64,000 bases of DNA from CAVQZA01 sp963724805 (GCA_963724805.1 CAVRWA010000016.1:1-64000); one strand, 5' to 3'. Shown: positions 8,317-17,296, counted from the first letter of the stretch. A program made the numbers and translations. The notes: a model not told the origin generated them from the letters alone.

Positions 8317-9042
8317 GTGGACTACGTCATCGACTCCAGCACACTCCCCGCCGCCGCGGCGGACGGGGACACAGCGCTGATGCGCCGCACCTTCGACGCC
8401 TCGAACGGCTGCGAGCGGCTGGTGCAGGCCGTGGTCACCTGTGTGCCCGGTCGCGCCCGCCCGCAGGTGGTGCCGGCGGGTCACCAGGAGATCCTCTACG
8501 TGGTCTCGGGCCGGGGAACGCTCGACGTGGACGGTGAGTCGCATGTGCTCGAGCCCGATACCGGCGTCTTCCTCGTCGCAGGCGAGACCTGCGAGCTCGA
8601 CAACCCCGGGCCCGAGCCGCTCGTGCTGGTCGGCGTCCGCGCGCCCGAGGATCGAGAGGCCGCCCTCGGTGGGCGCCGCGTGACGGTTCGCTTCGCCGAC
8701 CAGCCCGAGCTGCGCGCGGACGACCACCGCACGTACCGCCTCCTCGTGAACGAGGACGCGGGCTGCTTCGACGTGACTCAGTTCGTCGGCATCGTCCAGC
8801 CCTACCGCGCCCCCGACCACAGCCACCCGTACGACGAGGTGGGCTACATCATCGAGGGCGAGGGGATCGCGCACATCGCGGGGAAACAGACGCCGATCGG
8901 TCCCGGCTCCTGCTTCCATCTTCCTCCGGAGGAGGTGCACTGCATCGAGAACACGGGCCCGGCGGTGATGCGGATCATGGGTGTCTTCCATCCGTCGGGA
9001 AGCCCGGCTTCGCGTTCGTACGACGCGGCCTCGGGCAACTAA
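8317..9042 (+). CDS. Two-domain cupin protein
   Basis: About 241 aa with two beta-barrel cupin domains. Domain 1 (residues 40-105) has GHQEILYVVSGRGTLDVDGE and a later LDNPG segment; domain 2 (150-225) has HSHPYDEVGYIIEGEG with the usual HxH...E metal ligands, then a final HCIENTG. Bicupins of this build are often metal-dependent dioxygenases or isomerases of small carbohydrate or ureide substrates; none can be named. I use GTG 8317 because the 66 bp upstream, although open from ATG 8251, are A/T-richer and promoter-like (TTGACT at 8257). Start uncertain. The Liv binding protein gene begins 62 bp downstream. Confidence 0.8.
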   Translation: MDYVIDSSTLPAAAADGDTALMRRTFDASNGCERLVQAVVTCVPGRARPQVVPAGHQEILYVVSGRGTLDVDGESHVLEPDTGVFLVAGETCELDNPGPEPLVLVGVRAPEDREAALGGRRVTVRFADQPELRADDHRTYRLLVNEDAGCFDVTQFVGIVQPYRAPDHSHPYDEVGYIIEGEGIAHIAGKQTPIGPGSCFHLPPEEVHCIENTGPAVMRIMGVFHPSGSPASRSYDAASGN

Positions 9043-9103
9043 CCGTGCGCGGCGCTCGTCTTATCCAGTTGCTCTTGCTAGATCCATCATCAAGGAGGGT
9101 TCG

Positions 9104-10291
9104 ATGAAGAGAAGGACAGGTCTTTTGGCGCTGCTTGCGGCGTTTGCAGCGCTCGCGGTCGTGGCCGCGGCCTACGCGAAGCCGGCCACCAAGGCCGCTC
9201 CCGCCGTGGCCGCCCGGTCCGCTGCGGTTCCCTGCTCCTCGGCCAAGATTGCGATCATGGCCCCGCTGACCGGCGATGCCGGGTTCCTCGGCGTCGAGCA
9301 GCTGAGCTGGGCCAAGTACGCCGTTCAGGTGCAGAACAAGCTCCTGGGCCTCAAGGTCGGCCTCTACCAGGGCGACACGCAGCTCGACCCGGCGCTCGCG
9401 TCGACGCTCGCGCAGAAGTACGTCTCCGACCCCAAGACGATGGCGATCATCGGGCCGTCCACCTCCAGCGCGGTCCAGGCGACCGGGCCGACGTTCGCCG
9501 CGGCAAGCCTCGTCGCGATCTCGCCATCGGCCACCCGGACGTCGCTCACCATCGGAAACCAGACTGCGGGCAAGAGCTTCTACCGCGACGTGCCCCACGA
9601 CGCCATCCAGGGGCCGAGCGACGCTGCCTACATGGTCAACAAGCTGAAGGCGAAGAAGGTCTACATCATCGACGACCAGGAGTCCTATTCGACCGGTCTC
9701 GCCGACGCGGCGGGTGCGGCGCTGAGGGCGAAGGGCGTCACGGTCATCCGTGACTCCGTGAGCCAGTCGGTGACCGACTTCTCGTCGATCGTGACCAAGG
9801 TCCCGGGCGACACGGATGTCGTCTTCCTGCCGTGGCAGCAGGCCCCGCAGGCGCAGACCTTCGCGCAGCAGATGGCCGAGCAGGGCAAGAAGGCCAAGAT
9901 CTTCGGCTCGGACGGCACGAACGCCCCGGACAAGTTCAAGTTCCCGGGCGCGTACGTGTCGAACTTCGCGCCGGACATCACCGGCATCCCGCAGGACAAG
10001 GCGCTCGTCGCCGGCTGGAAGAAGGCCAACCCCGGGACGACGGTCGGCAGCTTCGGCCCGCCGACCTACGGTGCCACCCAGATCGCGATGCTGGCGCTCA
10101 AGGCGGCCTGCACCGCAGGCGGGGGCAAGGTCACCCGCGCCGCCGTGCTCGCCCAGGTGCCGAAGGTGAAGATCAAGCAGTGGATCCTCGGCGGCTCGTG
10201 GGGCGGCTTCTCCAAGACCCATGACCCCGTCGGGGCCAAGTTCTACATCTTCCAGATCCAGTCGAACGGGAGCTACAAGCTCGTCGGCTGA
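9104..10291 (+). CDS. livK: Branched-chain amino acid ABC transporter, substrate-binding protein
   Basis: A 395-aa periplasmic-type binding protein of the LivJ/LivK family. ATG 9104 follows a perfect AAGGAGGG site. Residues 1-25 are a signal peptide without an obvious lipobox. The mature N-terminus reads KIAIMAPLTGDAGFLG and continues with AIIGPSTSSAVQATGP, classic type I fold motifs that contact the ligand's alpha-amino and carboxylate groups. It feeds the LivHMGF proteins encoded next. A strong hairpin after the stop probably lowers transcription into the permease genes, so that the binding protein is made in excess. The ligand may be Leu/Ile/Val or another small molecule. Confidence 0.92.
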   Translation: MKRRTGLLALLAAFAALAVVAAAYAKPATKAAPAVAARSAAVPCSSAKIAIMAPLTGDAGFLGVEQLSWAKYAVQVQNKLLGLKVGLYQGDTQLDPALASTLAQKYVSDPKTMAIIGPSTSSAVQATGPTFAAASLVAISPSATRTSLTIGNQTAGKSFYRDVPHDAIQGPSDAAYMVNKLKAKKVYIIDDQESYSTGLADAAGAALRAKGVTVIRDSVSQSVTDFSSIVTKVPGDTDVVFLPWQQAPQAQTFAQQMAEQGKKAKIFGSDGTNAPDKFKFPGAYVSNFAPDITGIPQDKALVAGWKKANPGTTVGSFGPPTYGATQIAMLALKAACTAGGGKVTRAAVLAQVPKVKIKQWILGGSWGGFSKTHDPVGAKFYIFQIQSNGSYKLVG

Positions 10292-10312
10292 GCCCTCGGA
10301 AGTCGCTTGACC

Positions 10313-10341
10313 GTGCGGCCCGGCCCAGTGCCGGGCCGCAC
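10313..10341 (+). terminator. Attenuating hairpin between livK and livH
   Basis: GTGCGGCCCGGC and its exact complement GCCGGGCCGCAC form a 12-bp stem with a 5-nt loop, 21 bp after the livK stop, followed by GTCGTTTCG. Such hairpins commonly protect or partly end the binding-protein transcript inside ABC operons. Confidence 0.7.
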
Positions 10342-10371
10342 GTCGTTTCGTGACAGAATCCCCCCTCGCCG

Positions 10372-11295
10372 GTGACGCAATTCGTCCAATTCCTCGTCGA
10401 CGGGCTCACGCTCGGGAGCGTCTACGCCCTCGTCGCGCTGGGCTATTCGATGGTGTACGGGATCCTGAAGCTGCTCAACTTCGCGCACGGCGACGTGTAC
10501 ATGATCGGCGCGTACATCGCCCTCGGCGTCCTCACCGCGTTCGGCGGCGCCACGAACCCGGCGATCTCGATCTGGCTCGTGCTGGTGCTGATGTTCATCG
10601 TCGCGATGGTCGGTACGGCGGGGCTCGGCGTCGCGATCGAGCGGTTCGCCTACCGGCCGCTTCGCACGGCTCCCCGGATCGCGCCCCTGATCTCTGCGCT
10701 CGGCGTCTCGTTCTTCCTCGAGTACAGCGCCCAGCTGCTCTTCGGCGCCTCGCACCGCAGCTACGACGCGTTCAGCTTCGGGGGCGGCGCCCTCTTCTTC
10801 AAGGGGATCAGTTGGGGTCCGCTGCACATCTCGCTGCTGCGGATCGTGATCATCTCCTCGGCGTTCTTCCTGATGATCGCGCTCACGCTGCTCGTGAACA
10901 GGACCCAGATCGGCAAGGCGATGCGCGCGACCTCGTACGACCGCGAGGCGGCGGCGATGATGGGCATCGACGTCGACCGGGTGATCATGATCACCTTCAT
11001 CATCGGCTCGGCGCTCGCGGGGGCCGCCGGGGTGATGTTCGCCCTGCGCGCCGACGCCTCGCCGCTGATGGGCTTCAACGCCGGCCTCAAGGGCTTCACG
11101 GCCGCCGTGATCGGCGGGATCGGCAGCATTCCGGGGGCGATGCTCGGCGGCCTGCTGCTCGGCCTGTTCGAGTCGCTCACGCAGGGCTACATCAGCGGCC
11201 GCCTGTCGGACCTGATCGTGTTCGCGATCCTGATCGTGATGATGATCGTGCGCCCGACCGGGCTGCTCGGGAAGGCGGACATCAAGAAGGTATGA
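10372..11295 (+). CDS. livH: Branched-chain amino acid ABC transporter permease LivH
   Basis: A 307-aa integral membrane protein with about eight helices. The opening FLVDGLTLGSVYALVALGYS and the following YGILKLLNFAHGDVYMIGAY are diagnostic of LivH. The EAA-like coupling loop is near GIDVDRVIMITF, and the C-terminal GGIGSIPGAMLGGLLLGLFE is also conserved. The GTG start at 10372 lies about 30 bp after the attenuating hairpin. The stop overlaps the LivM ATG by four bases (ATGA), so the two permeases are translated together. Confidence 0.93.
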   Translation: MTQFVQFLVDGLTLGSVYALVALGYSMVYGILKLLNFAHGDVYMIGAYIALGVLTAFGGATNPAISIWLVLVLMFIVAMVGTAGLGVAIERFAYRPLRTAPRIAPLISALGVSFFLEYSAQLLFGASHRSYDAFSFGGGALFFKGISWGPLHISLLRIVIISSAFFLMIALTLLVNRTQIGKAMRATSYDREAAAMMGIDVDRVIMITFIIGSALAGAAGVMFALRADASPLMGFNAGLKGFTAAVIGGIGSIPGAMLGGLLLGLFESLTQGYISGRLSDLIVFAILIVMMIVRPTGLLGKADIKKV

Positions 11296-12732
11296 GCACG
11301 GAACCGGGCATCGGGCGCGACGAGTGGGTCGCCCGCTCCGAGGAGCGGCGGCAGCGCAAGGGCTTCTTCGGCCCAGGCGCCGACGCCTTCATGCGCCTGC
11401 CCTGGTGGTTCAGGTGGGGCTTGTTCGTCGCGTTCGTCGCGCTGGTCCCCCTCATGTTCCCGAGCGGCTACGTCCGCAGGGTCGCGTTCGACACGCTGCT
11501 CTACATGCTGCTCGCTCTCGGCCTGAACGTCGTGGTCGGCTGGGGCGGGCTGCTCGATCTCGGCTACGTCGCGTTCTACGGCTTCGGCGCGTACATGTAC
11601 GCCTGGCTCAGCTCGAGCCAGTTCGACATTCACCTCTCGTCGATCATCGTGATCCCGATCGTGGTCGCGGCGACCGCGATCCTCGGCTTCCTCGTCGGCC
11701 TGCCGTCACGGCGGTTATCCGGCGACTACCTGGCGATCGTGACCTTGTTCTTCCTCCAGGCCTTCCTCGTGCTCGTGATCAACGGCAACTCCCTTCTCGG
11801 GATCAACTTCACGAACGGCTCGAACGGGATCGCCGCGCTCGACCCGCTCCACATCTTCGGCCACAACCTGCCGGTCGCGCATGGAGGGCATCTTCAACGT
11901 CTGGTACCTCTACGTCGCGCTCGCGTTCTTCGTCGTCGTCCTGGTCGCTCTTCGCTTCGTCAACGACTCGCGCACGGGGCGTGCGTGGCGCGCGCTGCGC
12001 GAGGACCCGCTCGCGGCCGAGCTGATGAGCATGCCGGTCAACCGGCTCAAGCTGATGGCGTTCGCGTTCGGAGCGGCGACGGCCGGCCTCACCGGCACCA
12101 TCTTCGCCTCGCTCAACGCGGGCGTCTTCCCCGCGAACTTCTTCCTGCCGCTCCTGATCACGATCTACGCGATGGTGATCCTCGGCGGCGCGGGCAGCCA
12201 GGCGGGCGTCGTGCTGGGCGCGATCCTCGTCAACGTGCTGCTCGAGGTGCTGCGCTCGCCCGAGCACTCACGCTGGGTCTTCTACGCAGTGGTGCTGGCC
12301 GCGCTGATTGCCTTCGTGCGGCCGTGGAAGTGGCTGGCGGTGGTGCTGCTCGGCACGCTCGCGTTCGGCTTCGTGGTGCGGGTGAGCGCCCATGCGATCG
12401 ACCCGGCCTGGACGGGCGGAGCGACGCCTGGGTCCGACTCGGTCGGTCGGGCGATCGGCCACTGGGTCGCGGTCCCGACCACACTGGGTAGCGGCAAGGC
12501 GATCGCGTACGTCGCGCTGATCGCGATGGTCCTCGCGCTGACCACGCTCAAGGGGACGACGCGGATGCTCGTCATGATCCCGACGCTCTATCTCGGCGCA
12601 TTCGTCTGGGAGAACGTCCTGGCGGAGAAGCCCGAGGTGACCCGCTTCATCCTCCTCGGCGCGCTCCTCGTCGGCGTGATGACGACCCGGCCGCAGGGGA
12701 TCCTCGGCACCTCGCGCGTGGAGATCGTATGA
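11292..12732 (+). CDS. livM: Branched-chain amino acid ABC transporter permease LivM (one frameshift)
   Basis: About 480 codons once one indel is allowed for. The first frame (11292 to about 11878) carries the N-terminal helices and NVVVGWGGLLDLGYVAFYGF, the LivM signature. Continuing in that frame gives nonsense after LPVAHGG; the next frame from 11881 (MEGIFNVWYLYVALAFF...) carries RTGRAWRALREDPLAAE and LTGTIFASLNAGV up to the stop. The break at about 11878 has no other damage around it. It is most simply a sequencing or assembly indel, otherwise a recent mutation that would disable the transporter. The C-terminus carries an additional hydrophobic stretch compared with short LivM proteins. 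The start overlaps livH and the stop overlaps livG. Confidence 0.85.
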
Positions 12733-13517
12733 GCGCGCTGCTCGAGCTCCGGGGCGTCTCCATGGCCTTCGGCGGCCTGTCTGTGCTGGACAAGCTCGAC
12801 CTGGAGGTCGGCGAGGGCGAGATCGTGAGCGTGATCGGGCCGAACGGGGCCGGCAAGACGACGCTCTTCAACGTGATCACGGGGATCTACGCGCCGACGG
12901 CCGGTGAGATCGTGTTCGAGGGCAAGAGCGTGCTCGGGCTCGAGCCGCACCAGATCACGCAGCGGGGGATCGCGCGCACCTTCCAGACGTTGCGCCTCTT
13001 CCTCAACATGACGGTGCGCGAGAACGTGATGACCGCCGAGTACGGGAGCACGCGGGCCGGCGTCTTCCGCTCGATGCTGAGGACACCGGGGATGCGCCGC
13101 GAGGAGCGCGAGATCGCGCGCGCGGCCGAGGAGAAGCTGGCGTTCTTCGGCGAGCGGCTGATGGGCTACCGCTGGGACCAGCCGGCCTACAGTCTCTCGT
13201 ACGCGAACCGCCGCCGGCTCGAGATCGCCCGCGCGACGGCGACGGGGCCGCGCCTGCTGCTGCTCGACGAGCCTGCGGCGGGGATGAACCCGGCCGAGAC
13301 GCACGAGATCACCGAGCTGATCGGCAAGCTCCGCACCGACGGCGGCTACACGATCCTGGTGATCGAGCACGACATGCATGTCGTCGAGGGGATCTCGGAC
13401 CGGGTCGTCGCGCTCGACCACGGCGTCAAGATCGCGGAGGGCTCCTTCGATCAGGTCGCGACCGACGAAAAGGTCGTCGAGGCCTACCTCGGGACGAAGG
13501 CGACGACCACGAAATGA
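12729..13517 (+). CDS. livG: Branched-chain amino acid ABC transporter ATPase LivG
   Basis: A 262-aa ATPase. Walker A is GPNGAGKTTL (about residues 37-46), the Q-loop region FQTLRLFLNMTVRENVM follows, the signature is the LivG-type LSYANRRRLEIARA, and Walker B is LLLLDEPAAGMNP. It energises uptake together with LivF on the cytoplasmic face of LivHM. The ATG overlaps the livM stop by four bases. 136 bp separate it from livF. Confidence 0.93.
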   Translation: MSALLELRGVSMAFGGLSVLDKLDLEVGEGEIVSVIGPNGAGKTTLFNVITGIYAPTAGEIVFEGKSVLGLEPHQITQRGIARTFQTLRLFLNMTVRENVMTAEYGSTRAGVFRSMLRTPGMRREEREIARAAEEKLAFFGERLMGYRWDQPAYSLSYANRRRLEIARATATGPRLLLLDEPAAGMNPAETHEITELIGKLRTDGGYTILVIEHDMHVVEGISDRVVALDHGVKIAEGSFDQVATDEKVVEAYLGTKATTTK

Positions 13518-13619
13518 TGACGCCTCGGTGTGAGCCGCTGTTCGCCGGCGGAGCCGGGCTTGGCCCGGCGGGAGCCGAAGCGGCCGTTTCTACGAAGCGA
13601 GCCGTGAAGGAGGGGGCTC

Positions 13620-13644
13620 GCGGGGGAGCCATGCGTTCCCCCGC
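13620..13644 (+). promoter_or_regulatory. Hairpin just before livF
   Basis: GCGGGGGA (13620-13627) pairs with TCCCCCGC (13637-13644), ending 9 bp before the livF start and probably covering its ribosome site. A second hairpin, GCCGGGC/GCCCGGC, lies earlier in the same 136-bp gap. Together they could tune livF translation or stabilise mRNA ends. Confidence 0.4.
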
Positions 13645-13653
13645 GCTAACGAA

Positions 13654-14364
13654 ATGAGCCTGCTCAAGCTCTCGGGGATCAACACCTACTACGGGCAGAT
13701 CCACATCCTGCAGGACGTGGAGATCGAGATCGGCGCGGGCGAGCTCGTTTCGCTGCTCGGCGGCAACGCCTCGGGCAAGTCGACGACGCTGAAGACGATC
13801 CTCGGGCTCGTGAAGCCGCGCACGGGCACGGTTGAGTTCAACGGGGAGAATGTCACCGGGCGCACGACGAGCCACCGGATCGGGCGCGGGATGGCGATCG
13901 TGCCCGAGAACCGCCGGCTGTTCGGGCCGATGACCGTGCTCGAGAACCTCGAGATGGGCGCGTACCTGAACCGCGACGGGGCCGGGCGCAAGGAGGACTT
14001 CGAGAAGGTCTACACCCTGTTTCCGCTCCTGTACGAGCGCCGCGGCCAGCTCGCCGGCACCCTCTCGGGCGGCGAACAGCAGATGGTGGCGATGGGGCGC
14101 GCGCTGATGAGCCACCCGAAGCTGCTGCTGATGGACGAGCCCTCGATGGGGCTCGCGCCCGTCCTGGTCGAGCGGAGCTTCGAGATCATCCAGCAGGTGC
14201 ACGAGGCCGGCGTGGCGATGCTCGTCGTCGAGCAGAACGCGAACATGGCGCTCTCGATCGCCGACCGCGGCTACGTCCTCTCGACCGGCCGGATCGTGCT
14301 CCAGGGCAAGGCCGCCGACCTGCTCGAGGACGAGGACCTGCGCAAGGCCTACCTCGGCCGCTGA
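13654..14364 (+). CDS. livF: Branched-chain amino acid ABC transporter ATPase LivF
   Basis: A 236-aa ATPase, the usual LivF length. It opens with LSGINTYYGQIHILQDVEIE. Walker A is slightly unusual (GGNASGKSTTL: Ala-Ser where most have Ala-Gly). The signature LSGGEQQMVAMGRALM and Walker B LLLMDEPSMGLAP are intact. It ends in EDLRKAYLGR. Last gene of the Liv operon; intergenic repeats follow the stop, and a diverged second copy of its last ten codons lies 180 bp downstream. Confidence 0.93.
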   Translation: MSLLKLSGINTYYGQIHILQDVEIEIGAGELVSLLGGNASGKSTTLKTILGLVKPRTGTVEFNGENVTGRTTSHRIGRGMAIVPENRRLFGPMTVLENLEMGAYLNRDGAGRKEDFEKVYTLFPLLYERRGQLAGTLSGGEQQMVAMGRALMSHPKLLLMDEPSMGLAPVLVERSFEIIQQVHEAGVAMLVVEQNANMALSIADRGYVLSTGRIVLQGKAADLLEDEDLRKAYLGR

Positions 14365-14374
14365 GCCCCAGACC

Positions 14375-14528
14375 GGGGTCAGACCCGGGAACAGATGTGG
14401 AACATTTCTTCCACACCGCAGACGGTTTCGTTCACGCCGGTATTGGACAAGTTGCATCGCTGAGTGACGGAGCAAAGAGGGCCGCGGCAAGGACACGGCC
14501 CGGCCGGCCACGGCGGGGGTCTGACCCC
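14375..14528. repeat. Paired GGGGTCAGACCC / GGGGTCTGACCCC intergenic repeat
   Basis: Two near-palindromic boxes in inverted orientation, 14375-14386 and 14516-14528, enclose about 130 bp of non-coding DNA directly after livF. Boxes of the same family occur at 22530, 22632, 27874, 28002, 33781-33898 and 61115-61185, always between genes. They resemble REP/MITE-like non-autonomous elements. Confidence 0.65.
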
Positions 14529-14544
14529 GACTGGGCCCGGGAGA

Positions 14545-14577
14545 GACGACCTCCGCAAGGCGTATCTGGGTCGTTAG
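14545..14577 (+). pseudogene. Remnant of a second livF 3' end
   Basis: These 33 bases read DDLRKAYLGR-stop, the same as the C-terminus of LivF ending at 14364 (EDLRKAYLGR). The two DNA copies differ mainly at third codon positions, so this is a diverged homologous copy rather than a fresh duplication. It lies beyond the repeat pair and its end overlaps the stop of the minus-strand permease, suggesting that a recombination event brought in the tail of another livF-like gene. Confidence 0.5.
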
Positions 14578-15341
14578 CCCGCGGCCTCGGCCGAGCGCAG
14601 CCCGCGGATCGCCCAGAGCAGGAAGACGGCTCCGAGCGCGGCGGCGACGGCGAAGGCGGCGAACACCTCGGTCGGCGAGCCTGCGACGAAGCCGCGACCG
14701 GATTCGAGGATCCGCGTCATCGGGTTGACCACAGCGACGCCGTGGATCCAGCCCTCGAGCAGCGACAGCGGCACGTACACGGGGGCAAAGAAGAGGATCA
14801 GGAAGACCGGCATCTGCATGATCGGGCCCGCCTGCATCGTTCGCAGCCGCATCGCGACGCCCGCCGCCCACAGCGTGGCCGCGAAGTTCACCATCAGCCC
14901 GAGCAGGTAGAGGCCGGGGAGGTCGACCCCGCCGCCGCCGACCTTCATCCGCGCGGCGAACGCGACCACCGTGAGGAGGGACGCGGTCACGATCCAGCGG
15001 CCGAGCGCGGCGATCGCATAGCCGAGCACGATCCCGCTGCGGTGGGGAGCAGCGAGCATCAGCCTGCGACCGAAGCCGCTCTCGAAGTCGCGCGCGATCC
15101 CGAACCCGGTGAATACTCCCGCGAACGCCGCCGACTGGAGCATCACGAAGGCGAACTGGAACGCGGTGTAGCCGACGGGGAAGTCGAAGCCGGGGGCACG
15201 CTGGATCCCCGAGAGGCCCCCGGCGAACGCGGTGAAGAAGAACAGCGGGAAGACGAGCGACGGGATCAGCAGCGACTTGTTGTGGGTGAAGTTGTGCAGG
15301 CTCCGCCACGCAACGGCCTGGGCGACCGAGAGACCCTTCAC
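14574..15341 (-). CDS. ABC-2 type transporter permease (second permease)
   Basis: A 255-aa membrane protein with about six helices of the ABC-2/DrrB family. Typical pieces are HNKSLLIPSLVFPLFFFTAF near the start, FESGFGRRLMLAAPHRSGIVLGYAIAALG-like coupling region after the second helix, and NPMTRILESGRGF before the last helices. The GTG start overlaps the stop of the first permease (GTGA, 15338-15341). With that permease and the ATPase encoded upstream it forms a drug- or lipid-export ABC system. The gene's 3' end borders the livF remnant and repeats. Confidence 0.87.
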   Translation of the reverse strand: MKGLSVAQAVAWRSLHNFTHNKSLLIPSLVFPLFFFTAFAGGLSGIQRAPGFDFPVGYTAFQFAFVMLQSAAFAGVFTGFGIARDFESGFGRRLMLAAPHRSGIVLGYAIAALGRWIVTASLLTVVAFAARMKVGGGGVDLPGLYLLGLMVNFAATLWAAGVAMRLRTMQAGPIMQMPVFLILFFAPVYVPLSLLEGWIHGVAVVNPMTRILESGRGFVAGSPTEVFAAFAVAAALGAVFLLWAIRGLRSAEAAG

Positions 15342-16114
15342 GACCGCGCCAGCCTCTCGTGCAGCGCCCAGGCGGCCAGCGAGATCGCAATCGCGGCGAG
15401 GGCGGCGGCGATTCCGAAGCCGAGCGCGAGCGCCTGCCCGTCCCAGCCGACCACGATCAGGCTGCGCACGCCCTCGATCAGGTAGGAGACGGGGTTCGCG
15501 GTGGCGACGTCCCGGAACCACGTGACCGACATCAGGTTGCGCGGGATGGCCATCGACGAGATGAAGAGGAAGACGAAGAACGCGGGGAACAGGCCCTGGA
15601 CCGCCTCGCCGGAGCCGGTCCTGAGCGCGGCGAAGAGGCCGAGCGCGCCGAACGCGAGCACGACGAGGACGAAGAAGACGAGAAGCACGAGGATCCCGAG
15701 CGGCCCCGACGCGAAGCGGACGCCGGCCGCGTAGCCGACCGCGATGTACACGGCCGCCTGGAGCAGGCCGAGCGTGACCGTACCGCCGAGCTGACCCACG
15801 AGCAGCGCTACCCCACGCATCGGTGTCAGCGAGAGCCGGCTCAGGAACCCGGTCTGGATGTCGCGCGCGAGATCCGTGCCGGTGTTCATCGTCGCGAAGA
15901 GCGCGCCCTGGATGAACGGCACCGCGAGGATGAAGGCCGTGATCGAGGTCGTCGGAAAGCCCGGGATGCGGGTCTCCGCCTTCAGGCCGCCGGAGTTGAC
16001 CGCCAGCAGCATCAGGGGGAAGACGATCGGCGCAATGATGTTCGCGGGCTGCCGGAGGGTGCGCACCACCGACCGGCGGCCGAGCAGGTAGACCTGATCG
16101 GCGATCGTGACCAT
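15338..16114 (-). CDS. ABC-2 type transporter permease (first permease)
   Basis: A 258-aa membrane protein with about six helices. It has the DrrB-like opening (RRSVVRTLRQPANIIAPIVF), the LARDIQTGFLSRLSLTPM coupling helix and NPVSYLIEGVRSLI before the final helix. It pairs with the partner permease encoded next (4-bp overlap) and with the ATPase encoded 164 bp upstream. Homology to daunorubicin/ABC-2 exporters suggests efflux of a hydrophobic compound; substrate unknown. Confidence 0.88.
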   Translation of the reverse strand: MVTIADQVYLLGRRSVVRTLRQPANIIAPIVFPLMLLAVNSGGLKAETRIPGFPTTSITAFILAVPFIQGALFATMNTGTDLARDIQTGFLSRLSLTPMRGVALLVGQLGGTVTLGLLQAAVYIAVGYAAGVRFASGPLGILVLLVFFVLVVLAFGALGLFAALRTGSGEAVQGLFPAFFVFLFISSMAIPRNLMSVTWFRDVATANPVSYLIEGVRSLIVVGWDGQALALGFGIAAALAAIAISLAAWALHERLARS

Positions 16115-16141
16115 TAGGGGCCTCCCCGGAAAATGAACCAG

Positions 16142-16207
16142 GGCGCCTGACAGGCGCCACGCGCCGCGATGCGGCGTCCTCGGTCGCGCCGATATGCCTG
16201 CATATCG
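16142..16207 (-). promoter_or_regulatory. Three tandem perfect hairpins between ATPase and permease genes
   Basis: GGCGCC/GGCGCC (16142-16158), CGCCGC/GCGGCG (16162-16176) and CGATATGC/GCATATCG (16190-16207) follow one another in the 164-bp gap of the exporter operon. The gap edges also carry an imperfect inverted repeat (AGGGGCCTCCCCGG near 16111-16124 and CCGGAAAGGCCCCT near 16267-16280). This could separate ATPase and permease expression by partial termination or by RNA processing. Confidence 0.5.
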
Positions 16208-16278
16208 ACGCTCCCTGCGTCCTTGCCTCCCGACGTGTGTCGCGTGTCCTCCACCGTGGCCACTTCCCGGAAAGGCCC

Positions 16279-17280
16279 CTAGGCCGGCTCCATGGCGAGC
16301 CCGCCGTGCCCCGGTTCGTCTTCGTCTTCGTCGGCGCCGCCCTCGAGCGAGTGTCCGGTCTTGGCGAGGAACACATCGTCGAGGGAGGGCTGGTGTAGCT
16401 GGAGCTGCCCGACTGCGATGCCCTCACTGTCGAACGTGCGGACGATCTCGGCGAGGTCGGCCTGGCCGGTCCGCAGCCGAGCGGCGACGCCGCGGATGGA
16501 TGCGACAGGCTCCCCGAAGCGGGCGAGGATCGCGGTGGCGTGCGCCTGCTCCGCCGGGTCGGCCGGCACCACCTCGACGGTCGGACGGCCGATCTCCGCC
16601 TTGAGCGCGGCAGGTGTGCCCTCCGCCACGATCTTGCCGTGGTCGATGATCCCGACCCGATCGGCGAGCACGTCGGCCTCTTCGAGGTACTGCGTCGTGA
16701 GGAAGACGGTCACGCTCTCGTCCTTCGCGAGGCGACGCACCTCCTCCCACAGTGCCGTCCGGCTCTGAATGTCGAGGCCGGTCGTGGGCTCGTCGAGGAA
16801 GAGGATCCGCGGGCGATGGACGAGCGCGAGTGCGAGGTCGAGCCGGCGCTTCATCCCGCCCGAGTAGCCGCGAACCTTGCGATCCGCAGCCTCCGTGAGG
16901 CCGACCCGCTCGAGCAGCTCGTCCGAGCGTGGCCCGCGCTCGTGACGGGGCAGCGCCTGCAAGCTCGCCTGGAGGCGCAGGTGCTCACGGCCGGTGAGAA
17001 GCGGATCGAGCGCGGCCTCCTGGAGCGCGGCTCCGATCGCCTTCCGCACCTCCGGCCCGTGCTTGACGACGTCGAAGCCGGCGACGCGTGCGCTCCCCGA
17101 CGTGGGCGGCAGCAGCGTCGTCAGCATCAGTACCGTCGTCGACTTGCCGGCGCCGTTCGGGCCGAGGAAGCCGTAGATCTCGCCCGGAGCCACCCAGAGG
17201 TCGATGTGGTCGACCGCACGCGGGCCCTTCTTGAACTCCCTGACGAGGCTCTCGGCCTCGATCGCGTGCTGCTCGTTCAT
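16279..17280 (-). CDS. ABC transporter ATP-binding protein, DrrA-like
   Basis: A 333-aa ATPase of the drug-exporter (DrrA) family. Walker A is GPNGAGKST, the signature is YSGGMKRRLDLALAL and Walker B is ILFLDEPTTGLD; DrrA-typical YGFLGPNG precedes Walker A. After the catalytic domain (about 1-220) comes a C-terminal extension with QLQLHQPSLDDVFL and a final acidic tail (DEDEDE), as in DrrA proteins. It is first in the minus-strand exporter operon and is transcribed away from the MarR gene across a 64-bp gap holding an obvious operator. Confidence 0.93.
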   Translation of the reverse strand: MNEQHAIEAESLVREFKKGPRAVDHIDLWVAPGEIYGFLGPNGAGKSTTVLMLTTLLPPTSGSARVAGFDVVKHGPEVRKAIGAALQEAALDPLLTGREHLRLQASLQALPRHERGPRSDELLERVGLTEAADRKVRGYSGGMKRRLDLALALVHRPRILFLDEPTTGLDIQSRTALWEEVRRLAKDESVTVFLTTQYLEEADVLADRVGIIDHGKIVAEGTPAALKAEIGRPTVEVVPADPAEQAHATAILARFGEPVASIRGVAARLRTGQADLAEIVRTFDSEGIAVGQLQLHQPSLDDVFLAKTGHSLEGGADEDEDEPGHGGLAMEPA

Positions 17281-17296
17281 GTCGGTAGTCTACCGA

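Noticed and set aside
14375..14528. Insertion sequence
   Set aside because: Paired palindromic boxes but no transposase gene and no target-site duplication that I can define; treated as REP-like repeats.
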